Source of the DNA: Candidatus Thorarchaeota archaeon
GTDB taxonomy: Archaea; Asgardarchaeota; Thorarchaeia; Thorarchaeales; Thorarchaeaceae
Length of the DNA: 52,789 nt
Reading direction: 5' to 3'
NCBI GenBank assembly: GCA_013388835.1
Contig: JACAEL010000035.1
Coordinates: forward strand, 1-52,789
The notes below the pieces were generated by a model. The model saw only the letters and a list, made by a program, of their open reading frames with translations, had not been told where the DNA came from and ran no database searches. A program made the position numbers and the translations under genes. This document shows positions 25,701 to 36,700 of the stretch, one piece after another (position 1 is the stretch's first letter; the number at the start of each line of letters is the position of its first letter).

Positions 25701-28700
25701 CAAGCACACTCGGGGAGAGTGCGTTCGGTGCGTACATCTTCACCGTTTCGTTGAAGTAGTACTGCACTCCGCCTCCGGGCAGTTCTACTCGAATCCACGA
25801 CTGCGGGAAGGTGGCAAGTGGCTCGTGTTGGCGCCACATGGTGTAGGAGTTCGAGTAGCTCATCTGGATTCGGTCCTCGACAGGGGACTCGACTGACTCG
25901 TACGTCACCATTAGCGTTTGTTCGGGAGCGTCGAGCATCCCAATGTCAGGATTGACCTCATTGTTGTAGGAGGAGGTGGCCTGATACACGGGGCTGTCGG
26001 TCCAGATGAAAGAGCTGTTGCTTATCGTCACAAAGATGTCAAGGTCCGTCTTGGCAAGCGTGTTGTTGCGCCCCGAGAAGGCCAGAGCGTAACCTCCATC
26101 AGGTAACATCATGATGTCAGCGGACTGCACATAGTAGTCCAAGTAGTTCCTGAAGCTTACTGTACTGGAAAAGGACCAGGAGCCGCCCCAGGATGAGAGC
26201 GTCCTGTAGTACAGTAGATTGTTTGTCTGGTAGGTGTATACAAGCCCAAGCTGGCTTCCGATTCTGCACAGAGACGGGTAGTCCCGCTGGGAAGAGGTGG
26301 GGAGTTGCGACCTTGGACTGTCCCATCCGCCACCGAGCCACTTTGACACCCAGATGTCATAGTTGTCAATTCCGCCGTAGTAGACATAGGTCTTCCATGT
26401 GAGATACAAGGTGCCATTTGGATTAAGGAAGAGGGAGGGCTGATACTCCTCTACTTCACTGCCTGAGTATGGAGGATACGTGCCAGTGTACACCTGCTGG
26501 GCATCTGACCATATGCCAAGTGGGACGTAATGGGACTTGTACCACAACTTGCCAGCCCTTGTGAACACGGACACTATCCAGTCATTGTTGTTGGTGAAGT
26601 AGTAGGCGATGTCGTTGTCGCCGCGGGAGGTCAGATATGGCTGTTCTCCAGTGTTGAGTATGCTCTTGAGGTCCAGATAGGGATAGTTCGGGGAAGACGT
26701 GACGACATCAACCTTCACGTAGCCCTCAGCTGCAGAGTACTCCCAGATATCGAACCCCTGACTGTGACCTATGATGATCTCCTGTGCAGAGTCGTAGTCC
26801 TGGTCATCGATCACAAGGCTCGTCACTGGGTTCCAGTAGGTCACTTCCATCGGAGCGCCCCATGCCTCGGCGAACGTTGCCCCGCGCCACTCGTACACCT
26901 TGACAAACCCGTCCTGTCGAATCTGAGTGACATTGGCTCTTCCTCCGATGATGAGCTCGCGGAAGCCGTCCTCGTCAGTGTCACCGGTGACGATGGTCTC
27001 AATGGACGCTTTCATGAAGTCCTCGTTTGCCCCATTACCAATGAGGTAGTATCGTCCTTCGAGAGAGGGACTGCTCATGAAGTACTCGATTGAAGAGTAC
27101 CAGGAGTTGAAGGCGATGTTGTAGACGAAGAGGAATGGGCCTGCCGCAATGACAAGCTCCCTCTGACCGTTCAGGTCAAGGTCGTCGCCAGCGGCAAGTG
27201 CAGTTATCTCGCTCACATAGTCCCAGCCCTCAGTGTCTGCGAAGTCCGAGTCACGTAGGTCGATTGTGTAGACGAGGCGATACGTGTCATCGATGCCGGT
27301 GTCCTCAAAGACGTAGACCTGCAGGTCGGTGGATGCTATTAGCTCACGCAGGTTGTCGCGGTCCAGGTCACAGCCTGCCACAATGTGCTTGACATGGTCC
27401 CATATCACGCGATGGAAAGTGCCTGACAGACCCTCCAGTTCTTCCCACATGTACGGGCTGGTGTCACTTATCACAGTGTGGTTTATGTCAAAAGACCGGA
27501 AGGCACGCTTGTAAGTGTTGTTGACCATGTGCTCGAAGATGTATATGTTGTTGTCATAGTCACCCACAATCACCTCGCCCTTGCCGTCAGAGTCTACATC
27601 GCCTGTGCGCACTGTGAGCGTCCAGTTCTCAATATCCGCCGAAGTGCTCCATGACTCGGTCGCATGATAGCCGAAGTTCAAGGCGTTCTTGCTCTGGATA
27701 GAGAACTCGTATCTGTACACGGTGGGGTATGTGGCCAGAGCATAACTGGCACTCTGGTCGTAGACTGGATAGAATATGGCCATCTGCTCTGTGTCCTGCT
27801 TGTAGGCCATCATCGTGTACTGCCCACCACCCAGCGTCACCATCGCCTGGTTGACCTCAGCCCAGAAGTCCTGAGGCAGGTTCCAGTTGTAGGGCACAAT
27901 GCGAATCCCCGTGAAGTGGTTGTACTTCAGGTTGGTCTCAGGCCTGCTGTTTGAGAAGAGCTTCTTGTTCTGGACCCAGACAGGATCATCTCTCGTGCCC
28001 TTGTTGAGCCAGCATGTAGCTCCCTCACGAGTGTCATAACTCAGAATCAGGTCAAGGTCTCCGTCATTGTCTATGTCAGCGACCTCTGGCTGACCCCAGT
28101 AGTCGTTCATGGAGTCTCCACTGTTCATGATGTCAAAGTAGCCCTTGTGCATCCGGAACTTGGGCACCAGAGCGCCTCCGGGGATGCCTATGTTCTCACA
28201 GTAGTAGAGATAACCGGTCGACAGTATCATGTCCAGGTCTCCATCCCCATCCCAGTCCACGAACTTCATCCTTGGGACCGTCTTGGCGTTCGACAGAGCG
28301 ACTACTATATCACCCGTGTCATCGACCTCAGCAGAAGTGTAGGTGTTAAGCGTAGAGAAGGGGTCGGTGGAGAGTTCTCTAGTATAGAATATGATCTCGC
28401 CCCACATCAGACCTGAGCCACTGCCGTATTTGTCCGCTAATGATATCTCCGGGTTGTAAGAACCCACCGCCGCCACAGGCATCTGGAACACGTTGAACAG
28501 TGCAAGTTCAACTGATATCATATCGGTGGGGGTGTACTCGTTCTCGATTCCCGTAAAGTAGCCCTCTGCGGTGAGGTCTTCCTCAAGACTGCCTCCCACC
28601 GTGTTCCATGGGTTGGGATCCGTCTTGTACACATAGATCTGGTTGCCCGAGTCGACGACTATCATCTCGTGGGGGTTCATTCCACCCACCCAGTCCAACT

Positions 28701-30702
28701 GGTACAGGTCACCTACAGTCCAGTGACGGTAGGTTCCTGCGACGGGCATCTGATAGGCGACACCGCCAGCAAGCCATGTGGGTATGTTCGTAGTGTGACC
28801 CAAGTACACCATGTCCCACACGTTCGTGCCCAGGCTGAAGAAGTCGTCACGTGAAGAGTCCCACATGAGGTCGTACTTGAGCGTGGTTGCGTTGTACTTG
28901 AAACCGTAGAAGTTGCCTATGACAGTTGAGACTAGAAGCCGGTCGGGTTCGTTGGGTGGGCCGTACAGGTTGAATGCCTCGGGCAGCGGACCGATTGCCA
29001 CCGTGAGTGCTGTCGTAAGCTGAGTATAGACTTGCATCAGCTCAATGGAATCTATCCGATACTGCACACCATTGAAGACTGATATCTTAAGATAACGGAA
29101 CCAGTCCCATTGCCGCGCACCGAGGGCGTCGTCCACATCGACATACAGGTAATTGCCAGAGACGAACATCCGCTCCCTCTCAATCTGCTCAAAGTCGGTG
29201 CTGCTCTGGCCGACTGACACGTTGACATTCAAGAGATTGGGTGCGGCATAGAACTTGATTCTCAGGTCCCACGCTGAACTTGCACTTCCCGTACCCTCCT
29301 CATCACGTCCAAAGTCGATGATGGCCGTCGCATTGGGTGCCGTGTTGGCATTGAAGTAGGTATAGTGCCCATCTGAGGCGTTGGCCATTCCAGTGTTGTA
29401 GGGGTAGGCTTCGGCAGGGGGCTCGGCATAGCCTCCAACCATGGTGTAAGTTATCGGCTCAGGAATGTCTGTGCCGTTGGCTAGGCGATAGGTCACGTTG
29501 TTTGCCTTGACAACTGCATCCGCCCAGAAGTCCAATCGCCACGGCGCCTCGGGCTGCATCTGCCACTCGTCCCATGGCCGGTACACTCGCTGGTAGCTGT
29601 ATGTGTTGGTTGCCTCGCTCCAGTCAAGAACGAACACACCCTGACCCTGAGCGACCAATGCAATCTCCTCGCCGTCTGTCTGGTCGAGCTCTCCAATCTT
29701 CATGTCGATGATTGGTGTCCATGTATAGTTCTTGGAAGTCCAGACTAGCTTGTAGTCGTTGTCGTTGATGAGCGGGAACGGCTGACCGTTTATCATCAGG
29801 TGCACACCGTCATTCTCGAAGACATATACGCGACCCTCTCGAGTCCCGGCAACAATCTCCGGAAGACCATTGAAGTTGGTGTCACCATAGGCCAGCGCGT
29901 AAATCCTACCGGTGATGGCGTCGCCGGAGTCCCAGACCTGGCGGAACTCAATCCAATGTTCATCACTGAACGGGTAGTTTGAGTGAGTGTCGTACTCAAA
30001 GCATCTCACCTTGCCGTCCCAACCACCGATGATGATGTCTGCACGATAGTCACGGTCAGCATCATATATCTTGACATCGAATGCACGGAACGTGTGGGGA
30101 GATGTCCAGACGTGATCAAACATGTTCTCAGTGTTTGCCTGAGGGTCGTAGATGTGCCTCTGCTCGAAGAGGTAGACAAAGCCGTCAGCACTTGCGGCTG
30201 CAACTTCAATGAAGTCGTTCAGGTCTGTGTCACCCCAGGCCAGAGCCATCACGTCGGAGCGTATGATACTGTCACCACTGTCCCAGACCTTGTCGAAGTC
30301 ACCGGTCTCGGAGTTCAGTCGCCAGATGTGAATCTCATTGTCATAGAGGTATCCGCCACCCAGCGCTAGGAAGCCGGTCGCCTCGTCGTAGGCGATTGCA
30401 TGAATTGCAGCCTTCGTCTTCCAAGGCTCAAATATGGTCGAGTACGCGTTGGTCTTGTCCTGAAGAACGAGACCAAGGTCCACCTCACTAGGTATACCAG
30501 GCTCGGTGTCTTCGGCGAGTTCCTTCAACACCTGGTTTGGAAAGTCATCAGGAGAGAGCTCCTCGTCGCCTATTGACTCCACAACTGCCTCCGCCTCGCC
30601 TGCTGAGAGGGTCGGAGCGGGAAGCGTTGGGATGATGCCAAATGAACCAACCAACATTACCAGCGCGATAAGCGCAGCCAGACTGAATACTCTCGTTCTC
30701 AT
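22780..30702 (-). CDS. Giant secreted FG-GAP/VCBS-repeat protein, membrane-anchored (2640 aa)
   Basis: Signal peptide MRTRVFSLAALIALVMLVGS, then about 2570 extracellular residues and a C-terminal helix (AVALTISILVAIPVVVVVGV) with a basic tail RVRSRREHQ. The body consists of many blade-like repeats with the FG-GAP/VCBS calcium-loop pattern: GDTDLNDFIEVAAAS, ADRDYRADIIIGGWDGKV, GDTNFNGLPEIVAGTREGRV, VDSDGKGEVIVGDYDNN, GDTDGDGRREVAVGF, FDVNGDGRDDIVVG and others to the end. These form several beta-propellers, as in integrin alpha chains and bacterial adhesins. Segments near residues 390-560 and 1400-1650 lack the motif and may be other beta domains. It is 7 bp downstream of the TSP3 protein and behind GGGAGG, so one operon. 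Likely a surface adhesin or matrix protein. Confidence 0.93.
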   Translation of the reverse strand: MRTRVFSLAALIALVMLVGSFGIIPTLPAPTLSAGEAEAVVESIGDEELSPDDFPNQVLKELAEDTEPGIPSEVDLGLVLQDKTNAYSTIFEPWKTKAAIHAIAYDEATGFLALGGGYLYDNEIHIWRLNSETGDFDKVWDSGDSIIRSDVMALAWGDTDLNDFIEVAAASADGFVYLFEQRHIYDPQANTENMFDHVWTSPHTFRAFDVKIYDADRDYRADIIIGGWDGKVRCFEYDTHSNYPFSDEHWIEFRQVWDSGDAITGRIYALAYGDTNFNGLPEIVAGTREGRVYVFENDGVHLMINGQPFPLINDNDYKLVWTSKNYTWTPIIDMKIGELDQTDGEEIALVAQGQGVFVLDWSEATNTYSYQRVYRPWDEWQMQPEAPWRLDFWADAVVKANNVTYRLANGTDIPEPITYTMVGGYAEPPAEAYPYNTGMANASDGHYTYFNANTAPNATAIIDFGRDEEGTGSASSAWDLRIKFYAAPNLLNVNVSVGQSSTDFEQIERERMFVSGNYLYVDVDDALGARQWDWFRYLKISVFNGVQYRIDSIELMQVYTQLTTALTVAIGPLPEAFNLYGPPNEPDRLLVSTVIGNFYGFKYNATTLKYDLMWDSSRDDFFSLGTNVWDMVYLGHTTNIPTWLAGGVAYQMPVAGTYRHWTVGDLYQLDWVGGMNPHEMIVVDSGNQIYVYKTDPNPWNTVGGSLEEDLTAEGYFTGIENEYTPTDMISVELALFNVFQMPVAAVGSYNPEISLADKYGSGSGLMWGEIIFYTRELSTDPFSTLNTYTSAEVDDTGDIVVALSNAKTVPRMKFVDWDGDGDLDMILSTGYLYYCENIGIPGGALVPKFRMHKGYFDIMNSGDSMNDYWGQPEVADIDNDGDLDLILSYDTREGATCWLNKGTRDDPVWVQNKKLFSNSRPETNLKYNHFTGIRIVPYNWNLPQDFWAEVNQAMVTLGGGQYTMMAYKQDTEQMAIFYPVYDQSASYALATYPTVYRYEFSIQSKNALNFGYHATESWSTSADIENWTLTVRTGDVDSDGKGEVIVGDYDNNIYIFEHMVNNTYKRAFRSFDINHTVISDTSPYMWEELEGLSGTFHRVIWDHVKHIVAGCDLDRDNLRELIASTDLQVYVFEDTGIDDTYRLVYTIDLRDSDFADTEGWDYVSEITALAAGDDLDLNGQRELVIAAGPFLFVYNIAFNSWYSSIEYFMSSPSLEGRYYLIGNGANEDFMKASIETIVTGDTDEDGFRELIIGGRANVTQIRQDGFVKVYEWRGATFAEAWGAPMEVTYWNPVTSLVIDDQDYDSAQEIIIGHSQGFDIWEYSAAEGYVKVDVVTSSPNYPYLDLKSILNTGEQPYLTSRGDNDIAYYFTNNNDWIVSVFTRAGKLWYKSHYVPLGIWSDAQQVYTGTYPPYSGSEVEEYQPSLFLNPNGTLYLTWKTYVYYGGIDNYDIWVSKWLGGGWDSPRSQLPTSSQRDYPSLCRIGSQLGLVYTYQTNNLLYYRTLSSWGGSWSFSSTVSFRNYLDYYVQSADIMMLPDGGYALAFSGRNNTLAKTDLDIFVTISNSSFIWTDSPVYQATSSYNNEVNPDIGMLDAPEQTLMVTYESVESPVEDRIQMSYSNSYTMWRQHEPLATFPQSWIRVELPGGGVQYYFNETVKMYAPNALSPSVLGLRGGGFMQVHAFDFWSPGTTELSPAYISGAVSPYHRAKYHESATLLWAINPSSRFSHFNIESVVDMDVGDTDGDGRREVAVGFENRVGIYELTHSNTGGGIMQHEEAWLSSIYAQPVTGVSVYDSNGNGFEEIAVSCERGESYALEYVDVGTGRVNLLHSAELWNSTIGAQVSYFGLSQPLAVFDVNGDGRDDIVVGEDNGAVRCYDGNGTQLWVNSLYTGDPFWIEVGNLTSSGQPYIGVSRWDGNFTILRAESGIAVSHTLVGPIFPDGVAMGDIHGDPTTEFVTGCVYGWVVALQPNGTVLWNTTLPVGMGGHSIVVGNFTGSAHLDVAVKAINGSFYFLNGTDGSIMFGVHASTGGDLIRMALADLNSDGVDDIVTGLAHLWAIDPVNRSVIYNSTVIPPDNIRWLWVEDFDLDSVFEAVYVTQHGVYLEEFTSGRVIWSYMWDAPDHGTINDAMLGTFAGGRLGVGICTSDGFLIALDALTGVVVYFDSVAGASYNQVAVGDFDEDGMCEVAGFRSTSGDVRAIDEVFPWTPDPPEAFDQWSVYWKETLVGRESNRGVWTYDVNRDGAPECIVAGNDDHIYVYDTVHPDLLWSFDSNGHVLDIQFGDFGGNGTHDLLVLLNKTGVYCVIGLDGVNGHPLSAIEKVAPTGTRINVFSVADFDTTLTGLEYAILYTTAANLTYLRIYDNTGIEKYKGSLNATSFYPTMVRTGQFWNTPRTDIAVFGISSSHDGDLFMWEGDGAFAGSWPSGYPLVVDVAVGNLNGDSYTDFAVAMDGGWAWTWSAASGTFWQVNMNATVASIDVYNIDGTPTAEVIVNTNELGIIASNGPSYSVIWNYKAPTTTAKKMVLSDMDENGVMDIVLMLEEHFAIIESTTGDVLGAYAMTHSPTYLRVGQYDGLDGKDVIYYYGGTTYCITNRTKPPPVPLVASWQGLEDVSAVALTISILVAIPVVVVVGVVVRVRSRREHQ

Positions 30703-30709
30703 CTTATAC

Positions 30710-33700
30710 TCACACTCCTCCCTTCTTGCCTGCTTTGGAGGCGCCTTTCTTTGTGCTCTTCGTGGACTTTGCTTTGGAATCAGATTCAGCCTCTTCGGTC
30801 GAACCTTCGGTCACACCGCCATCTCCGCCTCCGCCTCCGCCTCCTCCGCCGTCAGCAGACTTCCCTTTGGATGGTGCACCGCCTCGACGAAGCACCTTTC
30901 GTCCAAGCCAGCGGAAGGTCCCACGTACCTTCTTGGTCTTGTGATCGACGACGCCAAGCACGACCACGAGACCTACAACTCCACCCGCGAGAGCCACAAG
31001 ATGCCACGGGAATGGTGTGTCACCGGGCAGCACCACAAAGTGGGCGGTGGTTGCATGGATCACCCCAGTGTAGTTGCGGCCGTAGACTTCAAGGGAGATG
31101 TTGCCAGTGCTCCACCTGTGACCTGTACTCTGCCACATGCCTGCGGCGGGGTTGTAGCTCAGAGATATGTTGTTGCTCCATCCCGTACCATTGTTGTATC
31201 TGAACCAGACGTCCTGGAACGGTGTGAAGTTGGCCACGCTGACCTGTGTGTCCTGATAGGTCCTTGCGCCAGTCAGCGGGATCATCACTCTTATCGTGCT
31301 GACACCACGCATCACTGCCAGAGCAAGCTCAAAGTCGTGCTTTGAGGTGAAGGTCAACGGGTCCAGACCGAGAGAGACCTCAAGGCCGTCGGAGTAACCG
31401 TCCTTGTCAGTGTCCATCTTCAGAGGACTGGTGCCATAGACGTAGTACTCGGCACCATCAAGAAGACCGTCCAAGTCTGAATCGGGGTTCATGATACCAC
31501 CACCCATGGTGCCCTGCAGCCCCAGACCGAACTCTATCCCGTCGGGCAACCCATCGAAGTCCGTGTCGAACTCGAGTGTGTCAGGTATCCCATCGTTGTC
31601 CGAGTCCGTGTCCATCGGGTCCGATTCGTAGAACAGCACCTCAGCACCATCAGGTAGACCATCATTGTCGGAGTCGGGGTCGGTCGCGGAGGTGGCATAC
31701 AGAGCCTGTGCAAGTACGACGGGAGGCGGCATGTCAGAGAACCCTGCCAGATAGAAAGGTGGGACGTAACCGCCAATAGTACCATTGTCGCCCTCGCCTA
31801 TGCCAGTGGACCAGTTCTCCGGAGGCCAAGACCCGTAGGGCCAGATCTCTGTCAGGGTCTCTTCGTCGTCGTACAGGCCATCCCCATCCGTGTCTGCCTG
31901 AAGAGCCGAGGTGTTGTATACCCAGATCTCATACCAGTCGGATATAGTGTCGTTGTCCGTGTCATTGTTCGACGGGTTGGAATTGAATACGACCACTTCC
32001 TGATAGTCACTCAGAGTGTCATTGTCACTGTCGAAGACGACCGGTGAAGTGTTGTAACGCAGACGGACCGCAGGTATCTGGTATGGATAGATTATGCCGG
32101 TCACATTCTCCAGGAACAGCTCACTGCCGTCCGCTAGCCAGTCATCATCTGTGTCCTTGTCCAGCGGGTCTAGAAGCACTGGGTCCATGTATGGAATAAG
32201 GCCTGATGCGAGATACAGCTCTATTGCATCATCCAAGCCATCCAGGTCAGAGTCAGGAGATGTGACGTTTGTGTGATACAGCATCACTTCGTCATAGTCG
32301 CTCATCGGCCATGTCATGTCACCATACTCATTGGGTTGAGTTATGCTGTCCATGTCGGTATCCCAGTTGAGCGGGTCACACAGGTAGGTCTTGATCTCCT
32401 CACCATCCGACAGACCGTCGCCATCAGTGTCATAGACAAAGCAGTCAGTGTAGTACACAAAGAACTCCTCAAAGTCCGTGAGACCATCATTGTCCGAGTC
32501 TTCATCCATCGGGTCACTGCCCGTATAGAGGACCTCGAAACCATCACTGAGACTATCACCATCGCTGTCATCGGCCATTGGGTTTGAATGCCAGAAGAAC
32601 AGCTCCTCACCGTCGCTGAGTCCGTCAAAGTCTGAGTCAAAGACAGTGGGTGAAGTGCCGTACCGGAAGAACTCGTCACCATCTGCGACCATGTCGAGGT
32701 CCGTGTCCGGCGAGAGCGGGTCAGTGCCCAGCAGCAGGTCGGTCATGTCCGGCAGGCCGTCGTCATCAGTGTCTGCGTCCAGATAGAAAGTGTGGTTGCT
32801 GTCCTGACGCAAGACGCCTTCAAGACCATCCAGCAGACCATCGTCGTCGCTGTCACCGTCGGTTGGGTCGCTTGGAGGATCGAGGCATAGCTCGTAGCCA
32901 TCACTGTTCAGCCATGCGCCGGGTGGCGGGTTGGTGCGATCGGCTTCCGACACACCAGTGTCGCCATCAGTATCAGGATTGCACGGGTTTGTGTACACAT
33001 GCTTGTCGTATGGTTCGCCCTCGTCGTCATAGAGGATGATGTCGAAGCCTCTCACCTCAGCGCCGTCGTTCATCGGCCACTCCTGTCCCTCAGTACCTGC
33101 CGGGTGCAGTCGGGTGTTCAGCATATGGTCGATGTCTCCGTTGTACAACTGCAGGTAGGAGTCGTCATCAGTGTCAGCATCAAGCGGATGAGTATAGCCA
33201 TAGTTGAAGATGAGAGGTGATGGGTCAGACCCTGAGCCTGCGGTCTCATTGTAAAGTGAGTCGAGACCGTAGTATGCGCCTCCGGGGCCCTCCTGTCCAT
33301 CAAGCAGGGTGTCGCCGTCAGTGTCAGGGTTCAGCGGGTCGGTATGGTCATCGTACTTCACGCCACCAATCACCACGTACTCCACAGTCGGAGTGCACTC
33401 GGTGAGGTCCCATCTTGTATAGACCTCATATGCGTCAGTCAAGTGGTCACCGTCGGTGTCCTGAGCAAAGGGCGACGTGCCGTATACCCTTACCTCCTCA
33501 TAATCGGTCAGATCGTCCCAGTCTGTGTCCTGGTTTCTTGGATTCGTGCCCAAGTCCCACTCCTCTCCGTCGAGAAGACCATCACCGTCTGTGTCAGGGT
33601 TGACCGGATCGGTGTACATGGTCTGAACCTCAAGCTTGTCGTTGGCACCATCACCGTCTGTGTCAGGGTTGTTGGGGTCAAGACCGGGAACGCTCTCCTC

Positions 33701-36700
33701 GTACTCGTCAGACAAACCGTCGTCATCTGTGTCGAAGCCAACGCCGGACTTCTGGAACTCCTCATCGGTCTTCTTAGGACTCAAGTCCCAAGGCCCGCCC
33801 GGTTCCCAAGTCCAGCTCGCATCGTCATCAAAGAAGAGGAAGCGGAATGTGACCTTCACAGTGAACATGAGCCGCAATGTTATCTTCATCGGGTCGTTCG
33901 ACGACAGGTCTTGGAAGAACGTGAGTATGATCTCGAGAGAACCATCAATGATTATCGCCACTATAAGCAAGTCCAACGGAATGTGAATCGAGATTCCGAA
34001 GGTCACCGCGAGAGTCAGAGTCGACACTTCGGGCGCTATTGCTGACGCAGCCTTCTTCACAATGTCAAGCTCGACGGCCAGCCAGATTGTTATGCTAATC
34101 ATGTCGAGACCAAGGAACTCCATGACGGCTGCGAGAGCCCCGCCACCAAGACCGGCGGTGAATATGTCAGCCAGTGTGAATGTCTTGCCTAGTGCTATCT
34201 TGATGTGAAGGGCCCACTCCACCACCCTCATGAAGTCCTCCCACTCGAACATCCCATTGCGGAAGGTGAACAGATTCAGTACGAACTTGGCCGAGCCCTC
34301 GAATGAGAACTCAAGCCCGAACATCTCCATGAGTAGACCGAGGATGGCATTCTTGGAGGAGTCGAAACCACAGACACCAAGCTCGGCATAGAACTGCGGC
34401 GTTATCTCGAAGAAGGAGAATATGACCTTGAAGAAGTCGCCAATGTTGCTTATCGAGAATGTGGACCTCGCATCGAAGATCATGCTTGTAATCAAGTCAG
34501 AGAGTGGGGTCAGGTCGATGTTAAACTCCGCACGGATTCCCAGAGCAATGCTCAGGTCGAACAGAGACCACTCGCCAAGCCCGATGGGCAGCGTCGTTGA
34601 GTATCCCAACAGGTCGTTCATTCCGGCAAAGAGACCCTCTATCATGCTCTCCAGCTCGTCGAAGAGCGGGTCGAGCATCCCAGTGAGCCAGTCGAGGATC
34701 TTTCCGACCATCCACTTGACACCGTCGGTGAATATGCCCTTTATGTCCATGAAGAACTCCAAGATCGTCTGCAGCAGGGATGGGTCAATGATGCCGGAGA
34801 GATAGGGCGACGCGGCCGCCATTATCTGGTTTATGACCTCAGTAGCGCTCGGTGCGCTCTGCGGGTCGATTCCAAAGGCCTTGGGGAAGAAAGACTTGAG
34901 CAGCGTGAGTACGGGGTCAAGCGGGACTTGGTCGAAGGAGGGGAACGTGCCGAGAAGAGACCCGGCAGACATCAACAGCGACTGCATGATTCCCTGGAAG
35001 CTCTGGTCCTTGGCGAACTGAATCAGGTTGATGACACCGCCGGCTATCTCCGAAACGGTGGAGAGCACTTCTTCAACGTCAGGAAGACTTGCGAGATAGT
35101 CCTCGATGTCCAAGTACTCTATCGCATGCATTATCATCTGAGGCAGATTGCCGAGTTCCGACTCGAAACCCGACACCGTCTTGCTCACCATCTGCTTGAG
35201 GGAGTCCGAGTCAGACACCATCGCGATTATGCCCAGTATCGGGCGGACTGCATCGTTGAACGCTTCGATTAGGTCAGCAGCGTCAGAGAGTGTGAAAGCA
35301 CCGTGGCTGGCGGGCACTAGCTCGTTGATGAGGCCTTCAGCAATCTCGAATAGGTCTGGCAACTGGTTCTTGTCGAATCCGTCAATGTAGAAGCCTGCGA
35401 GTAGTGTGATGACATCCCTGATGAGTTGACGCATCTGTGTCGAGACGTCACCCGAAGTTGCAGCCTCAACCACGCTGAGTAGCTGAGTCTTGAAGCTGTT
35501 CAGATCCGGCGCGGGACTCTCCTTGTAGACCTTGGTGATGTTCAGTAGACTCCGGGCAAAAGTTTCCACATCAGTGACCATCCCGGAAGGAACGAGCTCG
35601 TTCAGCATTTGCTTCACAAGCTCAACTATCGTGTCCGCGTCAAAGCTGTCCACCAGACCCGCGGCTGTCATGGCCATATTGAAGACGGACATTATCTGCT
35701 CGACGACGGTCTCATATCCGGAGATGTCCGGGATGAGGCTGAGCAGGTCGTCCCCGACAGCCTCAACGAATCTTCCAAAGTCCTTTGTTGTCAGGAAGTC
35801 AATTGCAGAGGAAACGAAAGCCACAAGTCGCGGCAACAGTGTGGACACCTGCGAGGGCAGGAGACTGAGCGTGGCCGTCAGGGTCTTGTTGAGAACGGCC
35901 TGAAGTGCGTTCTTTGTGAAGAAGCCGAACAGCGTGTCGAAGACTCCTTTGCCTTCCGAGATGACCTCGTCGATCAGAGTGGAAAGACTGCTGCCAACGC
36001 CGAGCAGGTCAAATAGGAAGTCCGTCACTTCTGAAGGAATGACCTCGGGCAGCAGAGCCTCGACGAGTTCCAGAAGGATCTCGACAAGGTCGCCCCAGTC
36101 GCCGCGCAGGTTGAACAGGGCCTTGAGCAATATGTTGAGGTAGTCCTTGTACTCCTCGATGAACGGAAACTCCGAGGCCAAGGCGTCTATTACTGACTTG
36201 AGAGGTGAGTCTGCATCAAAGTCACTCACGATGCCGATGAGAGGTTCTATCACCTCGAAGGCTTCGGCGAGGGAGTCCATGACATCTGAAGGTATGGATA
36301 TGACTGTCTGACCCTCGTCCATGAGGACGTCAAGCAGGACGTCGATTATCTCACCAATTGGTCCATTGAGGGCTGAGAAGAGAGGAATCTCTCCCAGTAT
36401 GAAGTCCGTTGACGCAAGCTCTGCAGGAGAGCTCAACTTGACCATAGGTGAGAAGTCGCTCGGGAGGTCAGCAAGTGGCAGCTCTTCAAGAGAACCGTCA
36501 AGACGCATCTCATACGCAGCCTTCTCCAGACGTGGTGCGTGACGTGCCCACATCTCCTCAGTTCGTCTTGCCAAGGCTTCAGGGTCCTCCTCGCCGACAA
36601 TGTCGACGGGTTCCAGTGTCCGGCCCACAAACTCCTGCATGTTGTCGCCATATAGCTTTATGGCCATCGACTTGAGGTCCTTTGAGGCGCGGTCGTACTT

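Noticed and set aside
31360-33740. Repetitive DNA in the TSP3 region as a CRISPR or satellite array
   Set aside because: The repetition follows the DxDxDG codons with irregular spacing and is explained by the protein repeats.
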